Part shown: in pieces, positions 1-8,311 of the stretch
Numbering within the stretch: the first letter of the stretch is position 1
Layout of the letters: each line of letters begins with the position of its first letter
Assembly: GCF_001544475.1 (NCBI RefSeq)
Contig: NZ_FCNW02000044.1
Location: 1-53,482 of the forward strand
DNA from: Caballeronia humi
GTDB lineage: Bacteria > Pseudomonadota > Gammaproteobacteria > Burkholderiales > Burkholderiaceae
Direction: 5' to 3'
DNA length: 53,482 bases
The notes under the pieces: model-generated
The model's database searches: none
What the model was told of the DNA's origin: nothing
What the model saw: the letters and a program-made list of their open reading frames with translations, nothing else
Program-made: the position numbers and the translations under genes

Positions 1-79
1 TGCCCGACATGCCTTGCATTGCGGGTCGGGTCTGCTACAACGTAAGAGGTCTCCTCGCGCGCATCCTGGCGTGAGCATT

Positions 80-110
80 GCCCGCCGGGTAAACGCTGCG
101 GCGGGCTTTT
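80..110 (+). terminator. Rho-independent terminator at the left edge
   Basis: An 8-bp perfect stem (gcccgccg at 80-87 pairing with cggcgggc at 99-106) with a 11-nt loop is followed directly by a T run. It would end a rightward transcript that enters from outside the window. No gene can be identified in the first 79 bases. Confidence 0.75.
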
Positions 111-511
111 CTTTTGCTAAGCCCGCACCTACTGACTAGTCGCCTCGTCGGCGGAAGGCAAAATTGCCGTCGCGGTAAGTGCACTTCTCCTTGGCGCTTC
201 ATACCCATCGGCGAAATAGAACTCTTCATCAACGAGGTAGCGTTCGCCCGTGTTAGGTCGACGATTGGCGAGACCAGAGAAAGCGGAGACGGCGATATGC
301 GCTGACGCAGTGCTAAGGCGGTGCAGTGGCACAATCGCGTTATGGTGACGGTGATGGCGAAGGAGGGTGCGAGCAACGGCGTGAAGCGACAGGCGCAGAT
401 GTCCGTTCGTGGGCCATGCCGCAAAGCCGACGGTCGGGTTAGATGCGATTGAGCTGGCCTTTTCCTATTTGCACCGGAGCCACCGAGACATGGATGACGC
501 GGTTGATGGAC
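111..511. other. About 400 bp with no convincing gene
   Basis: Short frames exist on both strands, but none shows a recognisable domain, a good ribosome binding site or protein-like composition. One minus-strand frame (about 129-332) has a somewhat protein-like C-terminal half but no recognisable family. It is left unannotated. Confidence 0.4.
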
Positions 512-1126
512 TCAAAAGCCGATGCGCAGGGGCTCCGGATAGTGTTGTGTCAAATCGAAGGTACTTCCGATTTTCCATGCTTTAATTTCCGTCGTCTGGC
601 CGCCATAATCGTTGCAGTCGATGTCCGGGTTGATGTAGCCGCTCGGCGTGTAGCCGCCGCCGGAGCGCAGCGTTACCGTCTCCCTAGGCTTGCTGCTCGC
701 GACGTAGAGTGTGGCCTTTGGCCCCTTGCGGACGATGGCCGCGGGGCGGAGTGGCCCGAACGCCGACAGCAAAACGTACACCTCCCCTGAGCAGTTCGGA
801 CCCGAGAAGTATCCAGGGTTGCCATACCACTTCAGCGCCCTTACAGACTCGTCCGCGGGATTGCTGCGAACGACGCTCGCATATACAAGCACGCCCTGTA
901 TGTTGAGAATCACCCCGCCCTGAGCGAGACGTTCATAGGGCGTGATGTACCCTCCGTAATTGAAGTACACGAGCTTACCGACGACCCTGCCGTTGGCGTC
1001 CAAGAGCTTCGCGACTGGACGGTCCCTGTCATGGCGAGCGCTGTCTTCCTCATCGGCGGCTGCCGCTGGCCATGCTCCTAACAGTGCCGCCGACAGGATC
1101 AAAGAATTAACAAGTCGCTTATTCAC
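512..1126 (-). CDS. Secreted two-cysteine protein, paralogue A of the local family
   Basis: Unknown function; 204 aa. A GTG start at 1126 sits behind a GGAGG ribosome site. Residues 1-24 form a signal peptide ending in AAA before an acidic stretch. The mature part carries the marks shared by every copy in this array: PVAKLLDANGRVVG near the N-terminus, GVILNIQGVLVYAS, GPNCSGEVY, PLRPAAIVRKG, TLYVAS, a second cysteine (DIDC), and the C-terminal signature DLTQHYPEPLRIGF. The two conserved cysteines in an exported protein suggest one disulphide. It lies in a minus-strand array with paralogues at 1234, 1948 (IS-split), 7046, 7634 and 8312. I do not recognise a named family. A periplasmic or surface location is inferred. 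Confidence 0.8.
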   Translation of the reverse strand: MNKRLVNSLILSAALLGAWPAAAADEEDSARHDRDRPVAKLLDANGRVVGKLVYFNYGGYITPYERLAQGGVILNIQGVLVYASVVRSNPADESVRALKWYGNPGYFSGPNCSGEVYVLLSAFGPLRPAAIVRKGPKATLYVASSKPRETVTLRSGGGYTPSGYINPDIDCNDYGGQTTEIKAWKIGSTFDLTQHYPEPLRIGF

Positions 1127-1233
1127 CTTGCCTCCGCCTTGCGCGCTAATAAAGAAGCCTCACGGCATAGAGCTTATTCCCCGGAACCGTACCGATGAAC
1201 CTGGGGCTCGCATACGTTCATGAAAGTTTGGTT

Positions 1234-1788
1234 TCAAGGTCCGATTCGCAGAGGCTCCGGATAGTTTTGAGTTAAATCGAAAATACTTTCGACGGCCCAT
1301 ACTAGCCGTTGCGCTGGCCTATAAGAGCAGCAGTCGACCCCCGGCTCGCCCACCGAACTAATGAGCACTGCCTGCTGGCGGCTGCCGCTAGCGACGTAGA
1401 GCGTCACGGTCGACCCGTTGCGCACGGTGGCTGTCGGGCGGAGTACTCCGACGTCGGAGACAACATAGACCGTTCCTGAGCAGTTCGGACCCGCAAAGGC
1501 GGCATCTCCGCTAGACCATTTCAGGTCAGTTGCCGACTGCTCGAAGTAGCCGTTCCCGATACGAGTGATGCCCGCATACACGGGCGCGCCATGTATGTTG
1601 AGAACTACTCCGGGATACCCTTGAAAGTACACCATCTCGCCGACGAACCTGCCATTAGCGTCGAAAACCTTCGCGACGGGTCCGTCGCTACCATGGCGAG
1701 CGCCGCCGTTCTCATCAGCGGCGGTGGCCAAGCATGTCCCAAACAGGGCCGACAACAGAACCAAAGAATTGAAGATTCGGTTATTCAC
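1234..1788 (-). CDS. Secreted two-cysteine protein, paralogue B
   Basis: 184 aa if it starts at the GTG at 1788, chosen because GGAGG lies just upstream and the next residues (VNNRIFNSLVLLSALFG) form a typical signal peptide ending ATA before ADENGG. The reading frame is open further upstream but without a signal peptide. Family marks are present: PVAKVFDANGRFVGEMVYF, GVVLNIHGAPVYAGITRIG, FAGPNCSGTVYVV, LRPTATVRNGS, TLYVASG, a cysteine pair (VDCC) and DLTQNYPEPLRIGP at the end. It is closest to paralogues A and C by eye. Function unknown. It is a separate transcription unit or part of a loose minus-strand array; the gap to paralogue A is about 110 bp. Confidence 0.8.
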   Translation of the reverse strand: MNNRIFNSLVLLSALFGTCLATAADENGGARHGSDGPVAKVFDANGRFVGEMVYFQGYPGVVLNIHGAPVYAGITRIGNGYFEQSATDLKWSSGDAAFAGPNCSGTVYVVSDVGVLRPTATVRNGSTVTLYVASGSRQQAVLISSVGEPGVDCCSYRPAQRLVWAVESIFDLTQNYPEPLRIGP

Positions 1789-2049
1789 TTCACCTCCGCA
1801 GCGTGCGATATAGAGAAAGCCTCCACGGACAGAGCTTATTCCCGAAACGGACCGGTAGAAGTGCGAGGCCGTTCGTTGACCCAAGTCAAGCTGCGTGCGG
1901 AGATGCCGGACCGATGTTGCACGCAGGCGCTGGATAGGAGTGCGACTTCAGAATCCCACTCTCAAAGGCTCTGGGTAGCGTTGTGTCAAATCGATCGTAC
2001 TTTCGACCGCCCATGCGCGCAATTCGCCGCCGTAGTTGACGCTCCTATG

Positions 2050-3099
2050 TCAAGCGACACGCGTTGAATCCGCCAGATCGGCCAGGATGAGCGGGTACAG
2101 TTCCCGGACGATATAGCGCTTCAGGCAGCGATGGATTTCCTTGTTCGACATGCCTTCCTTCGTCCGGCGATCAACGTAAGCTCGGGTACGCGGGTCGCTG
2201 CGCATCCGAACCATCGCTATCGTCCATAGCGCGTTATTTGCAGACCGATCACCGCCTCGATTCAAACGATGTCGGACCGTTTTTCCGGATGACGCCTGCA
2301 ACGGACTTGTGCCGCAGAGTGCCGCCAGCGCAGCTTCGCTTTTCAGGCGTTCGGGATTGTCGCCCGCTACAGCGACCAATACCGCAGCGGTCTGCGGGCC
2401 GACGCCGAATCTTTCGCGAAGCCGCCTGGCATGCTGGCTGGTCAGGTCGTCGAGCATAGTGTCGAGTGCTTTGAGCTCCTCTGCCAGCGTCAGCCAACGC
2501 TTCGCCAGCAATCGCAACGTGGTCGTGAGCGTTTGCAACATTGGCGTTTTTCCCAGCGACCGAAGACGGACGCAGCCCTCAATGCATTCTGCAGTCTTCA
2601 CTTTCAGAAGGCGATCACGGATTTCTTGGGGGGCGCTCACGAGCAAAGCTCGTAATTGGTTGATAGCCTGCGTCTTTGCCTTGACTGCACTGCGTCTGGC
2701 AACAGAGACGGCGCGCATCGCCTCGGCGGCACCGGACTGTTCCTTTGGAATAGCCGTAGCACTTCCGGAGAGGACCGCACGCGCGGCGTTTTCAGCATCA
2801 GTAGGATCGGACTTCCCTCTGGATCGGCGCATCGCGCGATCGGGACGATTGACTTCAAGCACCTCGATCTCATGATCGCGCAGCACGCGGGCCAATCCTG
2901 CTCCGTAGGTGCCGGTCCCTTCAACCCCGGCGCGGCGTAAATGGCCGAACGAACTCGCCCATGTCAGCAGATCGAGATGCCCTGCCGTGTCGGTCGAAAC
3001 CGATCGCGTTCCGAGAAGCCTGCCTGTGTCGTTGATCACAGCCCCGACATGCGTATCCAGATGCGTGTCAACGCCTAGAATTACTTCATTTTGTGCCAT
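2050..3099 (-). CDS. IS110-family transposase (DEDD / serine recombinase)
   Basis: About 349 aa from the ATG at 3099 (MAQNEVILGVDTHLDTHVGA); the frame is open a little further upstream but this start begins the conserved domain. The N-terminal RuvC-like DEDD domain shows the expected acids: D in GVDTH, E in GVEGTGTYG, and the pair in SDPTDAENAARA. The C-terminal Transposase_20 domain has GVGPQTAAVLVAVAGD and the region LCGTSPLQASSGKTVRHR, which holds the catalytic serine. Known biology: enzymes of this family use a non-coding RNA from the element's end to choose target and donor DNA. The gene is intact and full length, so the element may be active. Confidence 0.95.
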   Translation of the reverse strand: MAQNEVILGVDTHLDTHVGAVINDTGRLLGTRSVSTDTAGHLDLLTWASSFGHLRRAGVEGTGTYGAGLARVLRDHEIEVLEVNRPDRAMRRSRGKSDPTDAENAARAVLSGSATAIPKEQSGAAEAMRAVSVARRSAVKAKTQAINQLRALLVSAPQEIRDRLLKVKTAECIEGCVRLRSLGKTPMLQTLTTTLRLLAKRWLTLAEELKALDTMLDDLTSQHARRLRERFGVGPQTAAVLVAVAGDNPERLKSEAALAALCGTSPLQASSGKTVRHRLNRGGDRSANNALWTIAMVRMRSDPRTRAYVDRRTKEGMSNKEIHRCLKRYIVRELYPLILADLADSTRVA

Positions 3100-3318
3100 G
3101 CGTATATCCGTTGTAGTGGGCACATCGCCAACCCCAATCGCAGGACAGGACACTCACGGTGCAGAACAAAGCTCCTATTAGGTCACAGACGCTGGGCCCG
3201 GCAACGCTCGGGGAACGCCGGAACCCGATCGACAGGTCAACACCAAGGCAGCTCGGCCAATCCCAGCACGGGTCAGATCGGGCCGACGTTCAGAAGCGAT
3301 CTTAGACTGAGTATCCCA
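3100..3318 (-). ncRNA. Candidate bridge-RNA leader of the IS110 element
   Basis: This is the non-coding left end between the deduced element boundary and the transposase start, transcribed in the transposase direction. It contains a perfect 7-bp stem (arms 3276-3282 and 3224-3230, RNA CCCGAUC with GAUCGGG) enclosing a 45-nt loop. Inside the loop, GUUGAC (3241-3236) is complementary to the target side just past the core (minus-strand GTCAAC at 2040-2035). Downstream, AUAGGAGC (3178-3171) is identical to the element's other end (2048-2041), and CCCAGC (3196-3191) is complementary to the start of the left end. These are the kinds of match that target and donor guides make. Fold and exact guides were not computed. 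Confidence 0.45.
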
Positions 3319-3883
3319 GCAGTCGGTACCCCAAAGTCCCCCCGCCGAGATCGCCGTAATCCACTGCTGTCGCCCGCGGCTGGCGACGTACAACGTGGCT
3401 ATCGCTCCGTTGCGCACGATGGCTGCCGGGCGGAGCGGTACCGCGGGGGGGACCGTACTAAGATAAGGCGCTCCTGAGCAGTTCGGACCCGTAAAGTGCG
3501 CAGCGTTGCCCGCCCATTCCATCTCAGTGGCGGACTTCTCCCCTTGATCTAGACGGATACGAGTGATGCCCGCATACACTGGTGTGCCATGTATGTTGAG
3601 AATGACCCCAGCCCCGGGGTCGCCAAAGACGTCGAAGTACTCCAACTCGCCAACGAACTTGCCATTCGCGTCGAAAAGCTTCGCGACTGGGTGGTCCCTG
3701 TCATGGCGAGCGCTGTCTTCTACGTCAGCGGCGGAAACCGACGATGCTCCCCACAGGGCCGACAACAGGACCAAAGCATTTAGTCGCTTATTCACATTGC
3801 CTCCGGTGCGCGCAAACTAGAAGCCGCCATCCTCGCGAAAGCGCCGCGCCGCTTCGCCTCCCTCATCTCTGCTTTACGAGCGC

Positions 3884-6238
3884 TCACTGCGCATCTTGTT
3901 GCCAGCGCAGGATCGGATGCGTGCCTCCCGCGGGCATCACCCACGTGCCGGTCGGACTGAAGTCCCACGTCGGTCCGAAGCTCGCGGCCATGCTCATCTG
4001 CGCGGTCGTGAAGCCGTTGGCGGCGGGTAGCGCATCGCCGCTGTACACGCTATTGGTTGCAGTGGTCGCCTGCACGTCCCAGAAGACGTTGTCCGCGATG
4101 GCTCCGTCATTCGTAAAGGCTACACCGGCCTTCTGGTCGGGCGGCCCCAGTAGCGTGAGGCGCGTGGTAGCGAACGATTCGCTAATCGTGCCGGCGTTAT
4201 ACGAGACCAGGCCGCTGGCGTACCAATACATTGTCGCGGCGCCGGCCGCATAGGACTGGGTGATCGATCCGTAGTTCGCGTCGACCAGGCCGGCGCCCGA
4301 TGCATGCGATCCGCCGCTTACCAAGCCGCTCGCGAAAGACTGGACGATGCGGCCGTTATTGACGACGACGAGGCCTGCAAACGAGCCTTGGTCGTTGAGC
4401 GCGGCACTGCTCGACGAGCGCTCGATCGTCCCGTCGTTCTCCACGACGAGGCCGCCGGCGCGCCGGGTTGAACCGATGCTGCCCGACGCATGCGTGTTCG
4501 TGATGAGCCCTCGATTTCGTAGCGCAATGATGCCGCCGCCGAGCCCCGCAAAGATCCCCGATGCGGTCATCGTCGCATTAACGCTCAGATTGCGCACGAC
4601 GCCTGTCGTTCCGATCTCGCCGAACAGGCCCGTCGATTCCTGATATTGGTACAGATTGCCGATGGCGTGACCCATGCCGTCAAACTGTCCCGTGAACGTC
4701 GCAGTCGCTCCTCCGATTCTCTGGAATTGATTCGGCCATCCCCCCAAATCGAGATCCTTGCCGAGCGCGTATACCCCGGCGAGATTTTTCGTTACGTTCT
4801 CGAGACCCTCTTTAGAATTGACGAGCTGGTACGCGGTCGCCTGCGTGTTCAGGCCGCTGAACGGCGCGGGAGCCCACGACGGATTGCTCCTCACGGTGCC
4901 AGCGATGTAAGCGCCGTTCGTGTCATGGAGCGCCGCGACGACGCCGGTGCTGCGCGACCAGTCGATGGTGCCTCGATTCACGACGCTAGCGCCATTATCG
5001 ATGCTGTTTGCGTCGGCTCGTAGTGTGAGGTTGCCCGCGCCGTTGTTAGCGACCGTTATAGTCCCGCCGATCGTCACATCGTGCTGTGCCTTGAGCGCAA
5101 GTGTTGCGTCGCCGTCCCAGCGCAGCGTCGAGTGGAGATTGATGTCGCCGCTCTTGCCGTAGGCGCCCGTCGTGTTCAGATTGACCGACGTGCCGCTCGA
5201 CAGGCTACGGGCGAGGATCGCCGCGGCCACCACTCCCACGTTGAACTCGGGCGCCGTCAGATTCCAGCGTGCCGCATCGATTACGGCGTCGTCGAGATGG
5301 AGCGTATAGCCGCTCGTCTCTACGACGCCGCCGTTGCCAACTGGATTCGATGCCACGACATGGGTGTGGACGTGCGCCGTACCACGGTCGGCCACGAGCC
5401 ACACGTGACCATCGCGCGTGGCGGTGCCGGTCGCGCGCAGTTCGCCTTGATTACCGGCGAGCGCGAAAACATTGCCGTCGGCCGCATTGAGAGCGATCTG
5501 CGCGGCGCTGATCGTGCCCTTGTTCACCACATCGCCTCGAATACCGGGTTCCACGAACACTTGGCTGCCGCTCGACGAATCCTTCAGCAACACCTGTGCG
5601 CCGGTGGCAAGTTCCGCCGTGCCCACGAGCGCCTCGATCGAGCCGACGTTTTCGGCCCGCTTGCTCGAGATCAGGAATACGTCGCCGCCGCTCGAACTGA
5701 TCCTGCCAAGATTCACGACGACGGCATCGCTTGAACCGCTCAAGTTGAGCGAGCCGCCGTTCATGAAGGCGTCATCGCTGAGGTCGAGCGTGGAGGCAAC
5801 GAAGCGGCCGCCGGTCGTCACAACACCACGCGTTCCTATCAGCACGCCCTGCGGATTGACCAGGAAGAAGCTACCGGTGGCGTTCAGTCTTCCGTCAATG
5901 ACCGAGCGATCAATGCCGGTCACCCGGCTCAGCGTTGCGCCGGCGCCGTTATTGACAATGACGCTGTTTCCATTACCGATCGAAAAGCTGCGCCAGTCAA
6001 TGACCGCGCGCGGCGTGCTTTGGGTGATGTTGAGCGCAGTGCCGTTCGACGAGATCGCACCGGCGCCTGCAACAAAATTTCCCCCGTTCGGGAGAGGGCC
6101 GGCGGCGAGCACACATGCTCCATGTGTGAGCATCCCGCATAACAAGGCGGACCAGTATCGTTGGCGAGCGTGACGAAGGCCCAAGGTGAGGGGCGCTTGC
6201 TTTTGCATAGCTAAACCACGAGGCACAAAGTCCTGCAT
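3884..6238 (-). CDS. Filamentous-haemagglutinin-like TpsA exoprotein with GLUG repeats
   Basis: 784 aa from the ATG at 6238, which has GGGAGGAG just upstream. The long basic leader (RHARQRYWSALLCG, hydrophobic core, cleavage near VLAAGPLP) is typical of two-partner secretion. Residues about 50-180 form the TPS domain: NFVAGAGAISSNGTALNITQ, RAVIDWRSFSIG and FFLVNPQGVLIGTRG. A beta-helix-like middle of repeated N/G-rich turns follows. The last third has GLUG-type repeats (GQFDGMGHAIGNLY, ESTGLFGEIG, FAGLVVVNNGRIVQSFASG, SGLVSYNAGTISESFA). The C-terminus HPILRWQ is also seen in such proteins. It is short for an adhesin of this class. No TpsB transporter gene is in the window. It sits inside the secreted-paralogue array. 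Likely a surface or released adhesin. Confidence 0.88.
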   Translation of the reverse strand: MQDFVPRGLAMQKQAPLTLGLRHARQRYWSALLCGMLTHGACVLAAGPLPNGGNFVAGAGAISSNGTALNITQSTPRAVIDWRSFSIGNGNSVIVNNGAGATLSRVTGIDRSVIDGRLNATGSFFLVNPQGVLIGTRGVVTTGGRFVASTLDLSDDAFMNGGSLNLSGSSDAVVVNLGRISSSGGDVFLISSKRAENVGSIEALVGTAELATGAQVLLKDSSSGSQVFVEPGIRGDVVNKGTISAAQIALNAADGNVFALAGNQGELRATGTATRDGHVWLVADRGTAHVHTHVVASNPVGNGGVVETSGYTLHLDDAVIDAARWNLTAPEFNVGVVAAAILARSLSSGTSVNLNTTGAYGKSGDINLHSTLRWDGDATLALKAQHDVTIGGTITVANNGAGNLTLRADANSIDNGASVVNRGTIDWSRSTGVVAALHDTNGAYIAGTVRSNPSWAPAPFSGLNTQATAYQLVNSKEGLENVTKNLAGVYALGKDLDLGGWPNQFQRIGGATATFTGQFDGMGHAIGNLYQYQESTGLFGEIGTTGVVRNLSVNATMTASGIFAGLGGGIIALRNRGLITNTHASGSIGSTRRAGGLVVENDGTIERSSSSAALNDQGSFAGLVVVNNGRIVQSFASGLVSGGSHASGAGLVDANYGSITQSYAAGAATMYWYASGLVSYNAGTISESFATTRLTLLGPPDQKAGVAFTNDGAIADNVFWDVQATTATNSVYSGDALPAANGFTTAQMSMAASFGPTWDFSPTGTWVMPAGGTHPILRWQQDAQ

Positions 6239-6300
6239 GACTCCTCCCGCAACAACCAATACTAACCAGCGTCAGTGTCCGGCGAAGGTCTAATGTAAGG

Positions 6301-7045
6301 ATAGACGCTATTCGATCAACTTCAATGGCGTGGCGGAAGATCGACGCTGCAATGAATCACGGGCCGGGGCAAGCGCCAACACAGCGAGCGACTGGGTGAG
6401 CGGCGCGTTCCTTTCAATCCCTGAGGCTTGCTGTGCCTTGTCTTTCGCTCCGTTGTAGTTTTTATGCCTAAACCGGCCCACGCGAAACGGACGGGCCTGC
6501 GCGAATACGGCATGCTGGCGGAACGTTATCTGCACGAGTTCGATTCAAAGTGGCTGGGGGCGGCTCGCCTGCCAGTAAGGCGTTGGTGAGTAGCGTTGAC
6601 ATTCAGTCGCTTGTGGATCTCGCCAACATTTTCGACGTGGTCTGGACGATGCGGCTCGTCGGCGATTACCGAGGACGCCATCGTGCGCCTCACGGCTGCG
6701 GTACTTTCCCGATCGTGCCGCTGGGACTGACGATGACGTCCGCAAAGGATCTGCCGGAGAGACTGTTCGAATTGTTGTTCCAGGCGTTGGCCTTCCTTGC
6801 CCGTGCGCTATGGATGACCGTATTGGCCGACCTATGTTTTCGTCTGGAGTGGCAGGACTGCTCGACTCTGACGGCTCGACCGTCGGCAACGGGTCGAAAG
6901 TGACGTGGGGCGAGCGACGTTGTGAGCAAAACGATCGGTTGCGCTGTTCGCCGACGTCGGCGCATGGGCATTCGAACGTCCATTTACATCGGGTTCAGCC
7001 GATCACTCACCGCCGTAATGGCAACGGTCGGCAGGCCTTGGACAC
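6301..7045. other. About 750 bp without a supported gene
   Basis: This stretch separates the TpsA gene from the second group of secreted paralogues. Overlapping frames occur on both strands (up to about 117 codons). None has a convincing start, signal peptide or known domain, and their compositions are those of off-frame high-G+C sequence. A short plus-strand frame at about 6463-6588 begins MPKPAHAKRTGLREYGM, but it is too short to judge. The stretch may be decayed sequence plus the promoter region of the TpsA gene (right of 6238). Confidence 0.4.
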
Positions 7046-7600
7046 TTAGCGTCCAACATGCAGCGGTTCAGGGAAGCGCGCTGTCAGGTCGAGCGACTCT
7101 CCGACTACCCACGCGGGAAAATCTCCCTGTTCGACGAAGTTTCCGCAGTCGTTTCCATAGTCCTGGGAGCGAATGCTGACGTACTGCGAATGTTCGTCCT
7201 TCGCCACATGCAAGACTGCCTTCGCCCCTTTGCGCTCGATGGCAGCCGGTCGCAAGGGTCCAAGCGCGTAAGGAATATAGGGCGTGCCAGTACAGTTCGC
7301 GCCGGAATAGGACGGGCTCACACCGCTCCATCGGAGTTTGCTCGCTGACTGTGAGCCGTCAGGCGCCTTCTCAAGCGCAAAGCTGACAAAAACCGGTGCA
7401 CCTTTGACGTTCATGATGACGCCGCCGTCGGATACGGCTCCCCCCGGCGCATCGATTACGATGCCCACCAGCTCATTGTTCGCGTCATACAGTTTCGGGG
7501 TGTTGCCCTGTCGTTCGCCCGCATCCCATGCGTGAGCCAACGCTGCACCGCTCGCGGTAGCCAAAACCGCGACAGTCGTCAGCATCTGAAAGGTTCGCAT
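7046..7600 (-). CDS. Secreted two-cysteine protein, paralogue D
   Basis: 184 aa; ATG at 7600 preceded by GAGGAG. Signal peptide MRTFQMLTTVAVLATASGAALA before HAWDAGERQG. Family marks: TPKLYDANNELVGIVID, GVIMNVKGAPVFVSFAL, the first cysteine in YSGANCTGTPYIPY, GPLRPAAIERKG, VLHVAKD, second cysteine in NDCGNF, and DLTARFPEPLHVGR at the C-terminus. It is more divergent than copies A-C and groups with E and F (CTGT instead of CSGx). It is the last gene of a minus-strand tandem of three (8923 to 7046, gaps 33 and 60 bp) that is probably one transcript. Function unknown. Confidence 0.82.
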   Translation of the reverse strand: MRTFQMLTTVAVLATASGAALAHAWDAGERQGNTPKLYDANNELVGIVIDAPGGAVSDGGVIMNVKGAPVFVSFALEKAPDGSQSASKLRWSGVSPSYSGANCTGTPYIPYALGPLRPAAIERKGAKAVLHVAKDEHSQYVSIRSQDYGNDCGNFVEQGDFPAWVVGESLDLTARFPEPLHVGR

Positions 7601-7633
7601 GTTCTCCTCGCAATGGTTCGCGTGGTCGGAGGT

Positions 7634-8251
7634 TCATCGACCGATGCGCAGAGGTTCTGGAAAAAGTTGAGTTAGGTCGACGGTGCTTTCGACAGACCAG
7701 GCCTTTGAGACGTAGACCGGGGCGCCGGCATAACAAGATCCATAGCCACCTATGCTCGAACCCATAGTGACGGTTTGGGAGAGCGTATCCTTCGCGATAT
7801 AGAGCGTCGCTGTGTTCCCCTTGCGCTCGATTGCGCTCGGACGGTATGGGCCCCCGTCGTAGTAGATGTACGGGGTACCCGTGCAATTTGGATTAGAGTA
7901 AGCGAGCTGCGGATACTGCCACACGAACTCGCTGTTGCTCAGCGCGTCGTTGGTTTGGTAGCCGCCTGCGCGCGAAAACCCGGCAAATACGAGAACGCCG
8001 CTGAAATTGAGCAGAACGCCGCCGTCGTAGTCGATCCCGCCGACGTAGATAACATCGCCGATAACAGTCCCGCGGGCGTCATATAGCCGAGCCTTGGGAC
8101 TTACTTTCTCGTGTCTGCCTTGGAGAGTCCTCGAGCCTCCACCCTGGTCGTTGCCATCATCCCACCGATCATGCGCCGAGACGAAGGTTGTAAAAGCAGC
8201 CAATGCGAGGAGCAAAGCGAACTTGGTCGCGAGAAACAGTCGACGATTCAC
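7634..8251 (-). CDS. Secreted two-cysteine protein, paralogue E
   Basis: 205 aa; GTG start at 8251 with GGAG upstream. The signal peptide (MNRRLFLATKFALLLALAAF, cleavage after VSA) is followed by a charged, glycine-rich linker (HDRWDDGNDQGGGS). Family marks: KARLYDARGTVIGDVIYVGG, GVLLNFSGVLVFAGFSR, first cysteine in YSNPNCTGTPYIYYD, GPYRPSAIERKG, TLYIAKD, second cysteine in YGSCYAG, and DLTQLFPEPLRIGR. It is the middle gene of the 7046-8923 tandem. The extra 20 residues relative to copy D are in the N-terminal linker. Unknown function; export is clear and everything else is inference. Confidence 0.82.
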   Translation of the reverse strand: MNRRLFLATKFALLLALAAFTTFVSAHDRWDDGNDQGGGSRTLQGRHEKVSPKARLYDARGTVIGDVIYVGGIDYDGGVLLNFSGVLVFAGFSRAGGYQTNDALSNSEFVWQYPQLAYSNPNCTGTPYIYYDGGPYRPSAIERKGNTATLYIAKDTLSQTVTMGSSIGGYGSCYAGAPVYVSKAWSVESTVDLTQLFPEPLRIGR

Positions 8252-8311
8252 GTGACTTACTCCGATGTATGGTGAACGGCGCGTCCTAACCCGGCGAGGC
8301 GAGCACGCCGG

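Larger units (their letters stand above)
2041..3320 (-). mobile_element. IS110-family insertion sequence, about 1.28 kb
   Basis: The boundaries come from the split paralogue. The flanking gene reads continuously when 1278 bp are removed, and a GC dinucleotide is present at both ends (2041-2042 and 3319-3320), as expected for the shared core of IS110-type insertion without a long target duplication. The element has one transposase gene on the minus strand ending a few bases from the right end, and a 219-nt non-coding left end before the transposase start. No terminal inverted repeats are obvious, which is normal for the IS110 group. The 8-mer gctcctat occurs at the extreme right end (2041-2048) and again inside the left-end leader (3171-3178). 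Confidence 0.8.
1948..3795 (-). pseudogene. Secreted two-cysteine protein, paralogue C, split by an IS110 element
   Basis: The 5' part (GTG start at 3795, GGAGG upstream) encodes a signal peptide and the family motifs PVAKLFDANGKFVG, GVILNIHGTPVYAGITRI, FTGPNCSG, PLRPAAIVRNG and TLYVASRG, up to the second cysteine (GTDC, ending at 3319). The missing 3' end is found on the far side of the IS at 2040-1948: VNYGGELRAWAVES, then DLTQRYPEPLRVGF and a stop. Removing 2041-3318 joins GAC TGC to GTC AAC in frame and gives a 189-aa protein of normal family length (159 + 30 codons). The residues that now follow GTDC in the open frame (down to 3178) are IS leader sequence, so the present product would be a chimera lacking the conserved C-terminal signature. 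Confidence 0.85.

Noticed and set aside
3178..3318. The last 46 codons of the open frame 3178-3795 as a variant C-terminus of the secreted family
   Set aside because: The family's real C-terminus is found on the other side of the IS, in frame. The residues past GTDC are IS leader read by chance.
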